Of a DNA stretch of 9,889 nucleotides, positions 1 to 5,796 are shown one piece after another. The translations under genes and the position numbers were made by a program. Origin of the DNA: Woeseiaceae bacterium (GTDB lineage: Bacteria > Pseudomonadota > Gammaproteobacteria > Steroidobacterales > Woeseiaceae); assembly GCA_022866645.1 (NCBI GenBank), contig JALHUQ010000266.1, positions 1-9,889 on the forward strand, given 5' to 3'. A model generated the notes under the pieces. It was given only the letters and a program-made list of their open reading frames with translations, had not been told where the DNA came from and did not search any database. Position 1 is the first letter of the stretch, and each line of letters starts with the position of its first letter.

Positions 1-462
1 CAGAACAGCCGTCTTGATTACGACGCCATATTTTCCACGGTCGTAATATTGTTCGCGCAAGAACATTTCAACATTGTCGAGGACTGAACGATCAAACGTG
101 CGACCCCGCGAGAGCCCGACACCGCGCAGTGACTCCATCAGGTCTTCGGTTTTGATGTCTTTGTTACCATCGATCGTAAAACTTTCGATGGACGGACGTT
201 CCTTGACAACGATTATCAGCGTGTCTTCTTCGCGACGCATTTCAATATCGTCAAACAGATTTTGGCCATAAAGCGCGCGGATGGCTTCGCCGATACGAAC
301 ACTGTCGATCGTGTCGCCGATGTTCACGGGCAGATAGTTAAATACGGTGCCCTCGGAAATTCGCTGCAGACCCTCAACTCGCATGTCTTTGACGACAAAG
401 TCGCCCGCTGCCAGCGAGGTGAGCGGCAGCAGTGCCAGCAATGTGAATAGGGTATTTCTCAT
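1..462 (-). CDS. bamA: Outer membrane protein assembly factor BamA, N-terminal part (cut by window edge)
   Basis: BamA is the outer-membrane beta-barrel core of the BAM complex, which inserts beta-barrel proteins into the outer membrane. Only the first 154 codons lie in the window and the frame is open to base 1. The protein starts MRNTLFTLLALLPLTSLAAG, a typical signal peptide with likely cleavage after the LAA near residue 19. POTRA 1 follows at about residues 22-90, opening with FVVKDMRVEGLQRISEGTVF, which closely resembles the E. coli FVVKDIHFEGLQRV segment, and ending near VKERPSIESFTIDGNK. POTRA 2 runs from there to the edge, including a YYDRGKY segment typical of the family. The remaining POTRA domains and the barrel are outside. 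The ATG at 462 is preceded by a weak GGAA about 10 nt upstream. It lies 39 nt after the rseP stop, in the usual rseP-bamA order. Confidence 0.95.
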   Translation of the reverse strand, partial: MRNTLFTLLALLPLTSLAAGDFVVKDMRVEGLQRISEGTVFNYLPVNIGDTIDSVRIGEAIRALYGQNLFDDIEMRREEDTLIIVVKERPSIESFTIDGNKDIKTEDLMESLRGVGLSRGRTFDRSVLDNVEMFLREQYYDRGKYGVVIKTAVL

Positions 463-486
463 CTGCAATACGTTCCGTTGTTTCGG

Positions 487-504
487 TAGGCTGAAGATCG
501 CCTA
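487..504 (-). other. Small hairpin at the rseP stop codon, rseP-bamA junction
   Basis: In the transcript the rseP stop UAG begins a 5-bp stem UAGGC, an 8-nt loop GAUCUUCA and the matching GCCUA. No U-run follows, so it is not an intrinsic terminator and bamA is probably co-transcribed. The stem is short and could be chance; it is listed because similar structures sit at three other stop codons in this block. Confidence 0.25.
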
Positions 505-1857
505 CGCGAATAATCTCGAAATATCGTTGTAAAAGGCGAAGCTCATAAGCAGCAGCAACGCGAGTATGCCTACTTGTTGGCCAAGAATCTGCGCGCGCTC
601 GGTCATCGGCGCGCCTTTCAGCGCCTCAATAACCTGATACACGATCTGGCCACCGTCCAAAACGGGCACTGGGAATAAATTCAGAACCCCGAGGCTGATA
701 CTGATGACGGCCAGAATACCAACAAAATACTGCCAGCCTCTCTCCGCCGATTCACCCGCTATTTGCGCAATGTTGATCGGTCCGCTGATGTTTTTAATCG
801 ATACATCACCGGTGACCATCCGGCCGAGCATTTTGACGGTAAATACGGTCGACATCCAGGTTCGTTGCACGGCGGCGTTGAGAGACTCCAGAGGCGTATA
901 GACAATACGCTGGTAATAGGCATCAGCGCCTTCCGTCGTCCAGCCGACGCCCAGATAACCGGTCGCCTCGCCATCAACGACCCGCTCACCGATACGAAGC
1001 TCGACCGACGCTGCTCGTCCGTCTCGGACGTATTCAATGCTAACTTCCTGGCCGGCTCGCGGCAGCACAGCGGTACGCAGGTCGTCGAAATTCTTGATCG
1101 TTACGCCAGCGATACTCGTTATGCGATCGCCGATGGCCAGCCCGCTACTGAGCGCTGCGCCATCATCGGGCAGTTCTGCAATCACTGCCGGCGGCTGCCA
1201 CGGCACAAAACCGAGCCCGTCAAAAAGAACGCCGGGCTCTGTCAGGCGAGTCTTATCACCGCCGACATCCAGCGTCGCAACGCGCCGACGGCCGTCACTG
1301 CTTTCAAGAGTCAACGGCACTCGACCGTCGTCGACCATCTCGCCGAGAATTGCAACCAGAGTAGCTTCCCACTGGCTGACACCAACATCGCCGACGCTCA
1401 GGATTTTGTCGCCGAACTCCAGACCTGCTTTATCGGCGTAGGAGCCTGGTAGTACCACGCCAACCGCCGGCGTGATGATCATTACACCGCCGGCCATCAA
1501 CACCCAGTACGCAAGGATAGCGAAAAGGAAATTAAACGCGGGTCCAGCGAGCAGCACAGCGATACGTGCCGGAATGGGCCGCTGATCAAAGGCCCGGCCT
1601 TCGTCCTCAGCGCCCACAGTGCCTTCGCGGCTATCAAGAAATTTCACATAGCCGCCGAGCGGAATCGCTGAGACGCAATATTCAGTTTGGTCCTTGCCGC
1701 CTTTATGCGTCCAGATCGGTTTCCCAAAACCAATGGAAAAGCGCAGTACTTTCATACCGCACCAACGACCGACGATGTAGTGCCCGTACTCGTGCACGGC
1801 GACAAGAATGCTGATGAGCGCAATAAACGCCACAAGATTGGTCAGGAAACTAGTCAT
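502..1857 (-). CDS. rseP: RseP, site-2 intramembrane zinc metalloprotease (sigma-E pathway)
   Basis: RseP cleaves anti-sigma factor RseA within the inner membrane after DegS has cut it, releasing sigma-E during envelope stress. It also clears remnant signal peptides. The 451 residues match the E. coli length (450). The zinc-binding HEYGH lies at residues 22-26 in the first membrane segment, and the third ligand is D401 in the VLDGG motif, preceded by N393. The IPLGGYVKFLD segment around residues 65-75 and GPAFNF at 105-110 are family hallmarks. Two tandem PDZ domains fill about residues 130-305, between the second and third membrane segments. The last hydrophobic helix is at about 428-447. 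The ATG at 1857 leaves a short N-terminus with HExxH in the canonical place, and GAGAAG lies upstream. The preceding cdsA stop is 102 nt away. It lies directly before bamA, the standard pairing for envelope stress genes. Confidence 0.97.
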   Translation of the reverse strand: MTSFLTNLVAFIALISILVAVHEYGHYIVGRWCGMKVLRFSIGFGKPIWTHKGGKDQTEYCVSAIPLGGYVKFLDSREGTVGAEDEGRAFDQRPIPARIAVLLAGPAFNFLFAILAYWVLMAGGVMIITPAVGVVLPGSYADKAGLEFGDKILSVGDVGVSQWEATLVAILGEMVDDGRVPLTLESSDGRRRVATLDVGGDKTRLTEPGVLFDGLGFVPWQPPAVIAELPDDGAALSSGLAIGDRITSIAGVTIKNFDDLRTAVLPRAGQEVSIEYVRDGRAASVELRIGERVVDGEATGYLGVGWTTEGADAYYQRIVYTPLESLNAAVQRTWMSTVFTVKMLGRMVTGDVSIKNISGPINIAQIAGESAERGWQYFVGILAVISISLGVLNLFPVPVLDGGQIVYQVIEALKGAPMTERAQILGQQVGILALLLLMSFAFYNDISRLFA

Positions 1858-1960
1858 AGATAGCCATCTTCTCTAGTGGACTGACAGGGATTGCCGCAGT
1901 TCCCGCAAAGTTAGCGGCCACCCTAGTTAGTCGTCCCTGAATGTCGGCTGAACAGGTCAT
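1850..1960 (-). other. cdsA-rseP junction with a doubtful 36-codon ORF
   Basis: The 102-nt gap between cdsA and rseP holds a 36-codon reading frame that starts with an ATG overlapping the cdsA stop (TGATG, the same arrangement as uppS-cdsA) and ends 8 nt inside rseP. The product would start MTCSADIQGRLTRVAANF and end LEKMAIYD. I recognise no family. Codon choice (CTA twice, AGG, GGA twice) is unlike the neighbouring genes, which argues against a real gene. A hairpin with an AGGG/CCCU outer stem and GCCGC/GCGGC inner stem can form across 1886-1924. In Pseudomonas this is where dxr sits; I see no recognisable dxr sequence. It could equally be a plain spacer whose frame happens to be open. Confidence 0.25.
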
Positions 1961-2745
1961 CAGGCCAGCCCCAACCAGTTGAGTCCCAGCACAAATAACG
2001 GCGCGGCGGATGACACGCTGTCAATGCGATCCAGAATTCCGCCGTGACCGGGAAATAGCTTGCCACTGTCTTTCACCCCAGCCGTACGCTTGAACATGCT
2101 GACAGTCAGGTCGCCAACAATCGACAAGGCTCCGACAGCCAGACAAAACGGCAACAACACGGCAAACTTCAGGTCGGAATATTTCGCCCACAGCAGTGCC
2201 AGAATGACGACCATCAGCAGGCCGCCGAACACGCCCTCCCAGGTTTTACCTGGACTGATGCTGGGCGCCAGCTTGACGCGGCCAAATTGTTTTCCGACAA
2301 AGTAAGCGCCCATATCGGCAGCCCAGACAATTAAGAGTGACAGCAGCAGAAACTGCGGCGAAAGACTGTAGAGGTCAAGTAACGCGACGAACACCGGAAC
2401 CAACACCAGCACGCCACACACCCAACGAACCACGATGGGAATAGGCGTCGGGAAAAAAAATGTCCATATGAATGCGACGAACCACCAGATGCAGGCAAGC
2501 TGCAACACTTGATCGCTTAGTTCCGGAACAACAAAAACGATGGTCGCCATCAGCGCCGCGATAATCGCAACATAAGCATAGCGGGCTGCATCACTCGAAA
2601 GATTCAGAAACCCTGCCCATTCCCAAGCGCCCACGAGTATTAGCAGAGCAATGAAAAACCTGGCGATCGGCGCGGGGACAGCGAACAGCACAACACCAAG
2701 GATGGCGAGCGATATCAAGGAAGTTATTATTCGTGTTCTTAGCAT
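1960..2745 (-). CDS. cdsA: Phosphatidate cytidylyltransferase (CDP-diacylglycerol synthase)
   Basis: CdsA condenses CTP with phosphatidic acid to CDP-diacylglycerol, the branch-point precursor of phosphatidylethanolamine, phosphatidylglycerol and cardiolipin, in the inner membrane. The 261-residue protein is almost wholly hydrophobic, with several membrane helices from about residue 5 to 210. The complete family signature lies at residues 216-242: S216-M-F-K219-R220, then K225-D226, H234-G-G and D239-R-I-D242. The SISPGKTWEG segment at 162-171 is also typical. It is somewhat shorter than the E. coli protein (285). The ATG overlaps the uppS stop by one base (TGATG), suggesting translational coupling with uppS. 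A run of eight T residues in the coding strand (2453-2460) encodes part of an FFF stretch. No damage is seen. Confidence 0.96.
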   Translation of the reverse strand: MLRTRIITSLISLAILGVVLFAVPAPIARFFIALLILVGAWEWAGFLNLSSDAARYAYVAIIAALMATIVFVVPELSDQVLQLACIWWFVAFIWTFFFPTPIPIVVRWVCGVLVLVPVFVALLDLYSLSPQFLLLSLLIVWAADMGAYFVGKQFGRVKLAPSISPGKTWEGVFGGLLMVVILALLWAKYSDLKFAVLLPFCLAVGALSIVGDLTVSMFKRTAGVKDSGKLFPGHGGILDRIDSVSSAAPLFVLGLNWLGLA

Positions 2746-3497
2746 CAGACAGACTCTACCTGATCGCCCGTATGGCCAAAGCGACGCTGCTTACCACTAT
2801 AATAAGAAAGCGCCTGATCGAATATCGCCGCATCGAACTCAGGCCATAAAACATCTGTAAACCAAAGCTCCGAATAGGCAAGATTCCAAAGCAGAAAGTT
2901 GCTTATGCGTTGCTCTCCTCCGGTACGAATCAACAAATCCGGATCCGGTAGTCCCGATAACTCCAATTGCGCGGCAAACTCAGCATCATTGATATCGTCT
3001 ATTCGCAAAGCGCCCTCTGCCACTCGGGCCGCGATCGCCTTGGTCGCCTCTATAATGTCCCAACGTCCGCCGTAGGCCATAGCGACAGTGAGCGAAAGGC
3101 CTGTATTATTGGCCGTTTTATCTTCGGCCAACGCGATTTTGTTTTTTAGTCCTGTCGCCAGCTCATTCAGTGCGCCGACAAATTTCAACTTCACATTATT
3201 ACGATGCAGCTCGTCCACTTCCCGTCGCAAAGCCTCGACAAACAGATTCATCAACGAACTAACTTCCTCTTCGGGTCTGGACCAGTTTTCGCTGCTAAAA
3301 GCGAACAGCGTGAGGAATTCAATTCCGCGCTGGGCAGCGGTTTCAATTGAACTCCGAACCGCCTTTACGCCGGCACGATGCCCAGCGCGACGCGGCTTGC
3401 CTTTGCTGTTTGCCCAGCGACCATTACCATCCATGATGATCGCAACGTGCCTGGGCACACTACTGTCGCTAAACGGTTTTGCTGAAGGCTCGGACAC
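2745..3497 (-). CDS. uppS: Di-trans,poly-cis-undecaprenyl diphosphate synthase (UPP synthase)
   Basis: UppS adds eight isopentenyl units to farnesyl diphosphate to make C55 undecaprenyl diphosphate, the lipid carrier for peptidoglycan and O-antigen. The 250-residue protein has the diagnostic HVAIIMDGNGRW with catalytic D23, H40 in RRAGHRAG, FAFSSENWSRP (N71, W72, R74), and the C-terminal DLLIRTGGEQRISNFLLWN with R191, R197 and S199, plus E210. All sit three residues earlier than in the E. coli enzyme, so the start is well placed. The start codon is GTG. There is no clear Shine-Dalgarno sequence in the 14 nt ahead of it, and a predicted 10-bp hairpin lies just upstream. An ATG at 3511 is out of frame. 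It follows frr by 32 nt and is coupled to cdsA. The dxr gene found before uppS in E. coli is absent here. Confidence 0.96.
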   Translation of the reverse strand: MSEPSAKPFSDSSVPRHVAIIMDGNGRWANSKGKPRRAGHRAGVKAVRSSIETAAQRGIEFLTLFAFSSENWSRPEEEVSSLMNLFVEALRREVDELHRNNVKLKFVGALNELATGLKNKIALAEDKTANNTGLSLTVAMAYGGRWDIIEATKAIAARVAEGALRIDDINDAEFAAQLELSGLPDPDLLIRTGGEQRISNFLLWNLAYSELWFTDVLWPEFDAAIFDQALSYYSGKQRRFGHTGDQVESV

Positions 3498-3511
3498 GAA
3501 AAGCAGGGCAT

Positions 3512-3535
3512 ATATAAGGAGTGAACCCCCTATAT
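3512..3535 (-). other. Predicted 10-bp RNA hairpin across the frr stop codon, upstream of uppS
   Basis: Read on the minus strand, the arms AUAUAGGGGG (3535-3526) and CUCCUUAUAU (3521-3512) pair over 10 positions with two G-U pairs and a UUCA loop. The 5' arm contains the last frr codon and its UAG stop. The only G-rich, Shine-Dalgarno-like stretch in the frr-uppS gap is buried in this stem. After the stem comes AUGCCCUGCUUUUC and then the uppS GTG. It lacks an immediate U-run, so termination is unlikely; a role in mRNA stability or uppS translation is inference. Confidence 0.45.
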
Positions 3536-4087
3536 CTCCATCAGCTCGGACTCTTTGTCCGCCAAAACCTTGTCGATCTCCCCGACATATTTGTCCGTAA
3601 TATTCTGGATCTCTGTTTCGGCACGACGCTCATCATCCTCACCGATCATCTTCTCTTTGAGTAGCTCCTTGATGTCGTGTAGTGCGTCACGGCGAATGCT
3701 GCGGATAGAAATTCGACCACCTTCGGCCTCATGGCGCACGACACGAATCATGTCTTTGCGGCGCTCCTCTGTTAGCGCCGGTAGCGGCACACGAATAACA
3801 GTACCCGCCGTTGCAGGATTCAATCCGAGATCGGATGTCATGATCGCCTTCTCGATGGCCTGGACCATATCTTTCTCCCAGGGCGTCACAACCAGAGTTC
3901 GCGAATCCTCGATTCCAACATTCGATACCTGCTTCAGTGGCACGTGACTACCGTAGTACTCAACAGTAATGTGGTCCAGCAAACTGGTATGGGCACGCCC
4001 GGTCCGAATTTTTATCAGGTCCTGCTGCAAAGAAACCACGCTTTTCGCCATCCGGCTCGCGGCGTCTTTTTTGATTTCATCCAACAC
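3530..4087 (-). CDS. frr: Ribosome recycling factor
   Basis: RRF acts with EF-G to split the post-termination ribosome and free it from mRNA and tRNA. The product is 185 residues, exactly the E. coli length, and aligns from end to end by eye: KIRTGRA at 26-32, VEYYG at 42-46, EKAIMTSDLGLNP at 79-91, RVPLPALTEERRKDM at 99-113, and the C-terminal ADKESELMEI. Domain I is the three-helix bundle formed by both ends; domain II is the beta sandwich at about 31-104. The start is GTG followed by TTG. GAGGG lies 10 nt upstream, and the resulting N-terminus (MLDEIKKDA) matches the family, so GTG is preferred. It lies 36 nt after pyrH and 32 nt before uppS. Confidence 0.97.
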   Translation of the reverse strand: MLDEIKKDAASRMAKSVVSLQQDLIKIRTGRAHTSLLDHITVEYYGSHVPLKQVSNVGIEDSRTLVVTPWEKDMVQAIEKAIMTSDLGLNPATAGTVIRVPLPALTEERRKDMIRVVRHEAEGGRISIRSIRRDALHDIKELLKEKMIGEDDERRAETEIQNITDKYVGEIDKVLADKESELMEI

Positions 4088-4112
4088 GATTATTAAACCC
4101 TCAAATTGTTAC

Positions 4113-4133
4113 TACTGCCCACATCAGGCAGTA
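4113..4133 (-). other. Hairpin with the pyrH stop codon in its loop
   Basis: On the minus strand UACUGCC (4133-4127) pairs perfectly with GGCAGUA (4119-4113), enclosing a 7-nt loop that starts with the pyrH UGA. The stem therefore includes the last pyrH codons. It is not followed by a U-run. Possible roles are mRNA end protection or processing between pyrH and frr; chance cannot be excluded for a 7-bp stem. Confidence 0.35.
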
Positions 4134-4846
4134 ACCAAAGTTCCGATATCGTCACCCGACATAGCCCGCACCAATGCGTTCTCTTGAGTCAGATCGAAAA
4201 TGCGTAACGGCACGTGATTGTCGCGACACATGACAATTGCCGTTGCATCCATAACCAGGAGCTTGTCCGCCAACACCTTGTCATACGTCACGGTCTCAAA
4301 GCGCCTGGCGTCCGGATTCGTTTTCGGATCAGCGTCATAGACGCCGTCGACTTTGGTGGCTTTCAACAACACGTCGGCGCCGATTTCGATTGCACGAAGA
4401 CTGGCGGCAGTATCCGTGGTGAAGAACGGATTGCCAGTACCGGCGGCAAGAATGACGACGCGCCCCTTTTCAAGGTGACGGACGGCACGTCGCCAAATGT
4501 AGTCCTCGCAGACCTCATTGATTCGCAATGCGGACATGACACGCGCGAAAACATCAAGTGACTCGAGCGCGTCCTGGATAGCCAGTGCATTCATGACCGT
4601 GGCAAGCATACCCATGTAATCGCCGGTCACGCGATCCATGCCAAAGCGCGCGAGTCCGGCACCCCGAAAAATGTTGCCCCCGCCGATAACTATGGCGATT
4701 TCGACACCCGATTTGCGTACCGTCGCTATCTCGCCTGCAATACGTTGAATGACTTTTGGCTCGATGCCGTAATCCAGATCACCCATCAGCGCTTCACCGC
4801 TGAGTTTCAGCAATACTCGACGATACCGAACCGGATTGTCACTCAT
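4124..4846 (-). CDS. pyrH: Uridylate kinase (UMP kinase)
   Basis: PyrH phosphorylates UMP to UDP with ATP, feeding pyrimidine nucleotide and UDP-sugar pools; the bacterial hexameric enzyme is typically activated by GTP and inhibited by UTP. It belongs to the amino-acid kinase fold, not the eukaryotic UMP/CMP kinase fold. The 240 residues show KLSGEAL from K14, GGGNIFRGAGLA from residue 55, GDYMGMLATVMNALA in the middle, the highly conserved GTGNPFFTTDTAA at 136-148 and KATKVDGVYDADP at 162-174. Length and order match E. coli PyrH (241). The ATG at 4846 has AAAGG about 7 nt upstream. It follows tsf after a 62-nt spacer that is largely two abutting hairpins. Confidence 0.97.
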   Translation of the reverse strand: MSDNPVRYRRVLLKLSGEALMGDLDYGIEPKVIQRIAGEIATVRKSGVEIAIVIGGGNIFRGAGLARFGMDRVTGDYMGMLATVMNALAIQDALESLDVFARVMSALRINEVCEDYIWRRAVRHLEKGRVVILAAGTGNPFFTTDTAASLRAIEIGADVLLKATKVDGVYDADPKTNPDARRFETVTYDKVLADKLLVMDATAIVMCRDNHVPLRIFDLTQENALVRAMSGDDIGTLVTA

Positions 4847-4866
4847 AGAATACCTTTCAGATTGCG

Positions 4867-4908
4867 GTCAAGGCCTCGGCCTCAACGGCTTAAGAGCTAA
4901 TCTTAACC
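4867..4908 (-). other. Two abutting hairpins filling most of the tsf-pyrH spacer
   Basis: Immediately after the tsf UAA, GGUUAAGA and UCUUAAGCC pair (TTAAGA/TCTTAA perfect, plus GG/CC around a bulged G) with a UUAGC loop, at 4908-4887. Directly adjoining, GUUGAGG and CCUUGAC pair, with two G-U pairs and a CGAG loop, at 4886-4867. Only 20 nt then remain before pyrH, including its ribosome-binding site. Neither is followed by a U-run. In E. coli transcription of rpsB-tsf largely ends after tsf, so an attenuating or processing role here is possible but inferred. Confidence 0.4.
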
Positions 4909-5793
4909 TTAGCCGGCCTTCTTCGCGTCTTCGATCTGCTTCCTGACCTCGTCCGCAAAGTTTTCTACTTTCTTCTCGATTCCTTCGCCAACCTCGAAGC
5001 GAATGAAGGCACTGACCTTTGCGCCAGCTGCAGCCAGGAGTTTGCCAACAGTTTGATCCGGGTCTTTCACAAAGGGTTGACCCACCAACGTGACTTCCTT
5101 CAGGAATTTTGCGATTCGACCCGCCACCATTTTCTCAACGATTTCCGGTGGCTTGCCTGACTCGGCAGCCTGCTCCGAGAAAATGCGGCGTTCGCCTTCC
5201 AGCGTTTCCGCCGCTACGCCACTTTCATCGATACAGATCGGATTGCTTGCCGCGACGTGCATGGCAATGTCGCGCGCCAGATCTTCGCTGCCGCCCTCAA
5301 GTGTCACGACAGCGCCGATGCGAGCACCGTGCGTGTAGTAGCCAATCGGACCCGCGTTCTCAACGATCGCGATTCGGCGCACCGATATTTTCTCGCCAAC
5401 CTTCGTGACAAGCTCGGTGCGCGCCTCTTCGATCGACTTGCCACCACCGAGCGACTCCGCCGAAAGCGCGTCGACGTCCGTCGTACCTGTAGCAAGAGCC
5501 GTGGCAGCGACAGCATCCGCAAACGCCGCGAAGTTATCATCCTTGGCGACAAAGTCGGTTTCTGAATTGACTTCGGCGATAACGACCCTGTCGCCATCAC
5601 GATTGATAACGACTTTGCCATCGGCCGCAACTCGGCCCGCTTTCTTGTCGGCCTTAGCTTGCCCGGATACACGTAAGGCTTCCGTTGCCGCATCCATATC
5701 TCCGCCAGTTTCGACGAGCGCTTTTTTGCACTCCATCATCCCGGCGCCGGTACGCTCGCGGAGGTCTTTCACCATAGCTGCAGTGACCGACAT
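4909..5793 (-). CDS. tsf: Translation elongation factor Ts
   Basis: EF-Ts is the guanine nucleotide exchange factor that regenerates EF-Tu-GTP. The 294-residue product starts MSVTAAMVKDLRERTGAGMM, the conserved N-terminal UBA-like domain, followed by ECKKAL and KAGRVAADG. The TDFVAKD loop at residues 79-85 places D80 and F81 exactly where the E. coli residues that disturb the EF-Tu magnesium site lie. The C-terminal half keeps HVAASNP, SGKPPEIVEKMVAGR, GQPFVKDP and FIRFEVGEGIEK. The ATG is only 3 nt after the rpsB stop. The ribosome-binding sequence AGGGGA lies inside the last rpsB codons, so translation is probably coupled to S2 synthesis. This contrasts with E. coli, where a spacer of more than 200 nt separates the two genes. 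Confidence 0.97.
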   Translation of the reverse strand: MSVTAAMVKDLRERTGAGMMECKKALVETGGDMDAATEALRVSGQAKADKKAGRVAADGKVVINRDGDRVVIAEVNSETDFVAKDDNFAAFADAVAATALATGTTDVDALSAESLGGGKSIEEARTELVTKVGEKISVRRIAIVENAGPIGYYTHGARIGAVVTLEGGSEDLARDIAMHVAASNPICIDESGVAAETLEGERRIFSEQAAESGKPPEIVEKMVAGRIAKFLKEVTLVGQPFVKDPDQTVGKLLAAAGAKVSAFIRFEVGEGIEKKVENFADEVRKQIEDAKKAG

Positions 5794-5796
5794 AGC

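Noticed and set aside
763..1452. A 229-codon plus-strand open frame inside rseP
   Set aside because: Antisense shadow of the conserved RseP PDZ region, with no family resemblance.
2453..2460. Run of eight A (plus strand) in cdsA, as a possible phase-variable tract
   Set aside because: Eight bases is short for phase variation, cdsA is normally essential, and the run is explained by an FFF membrane segment.
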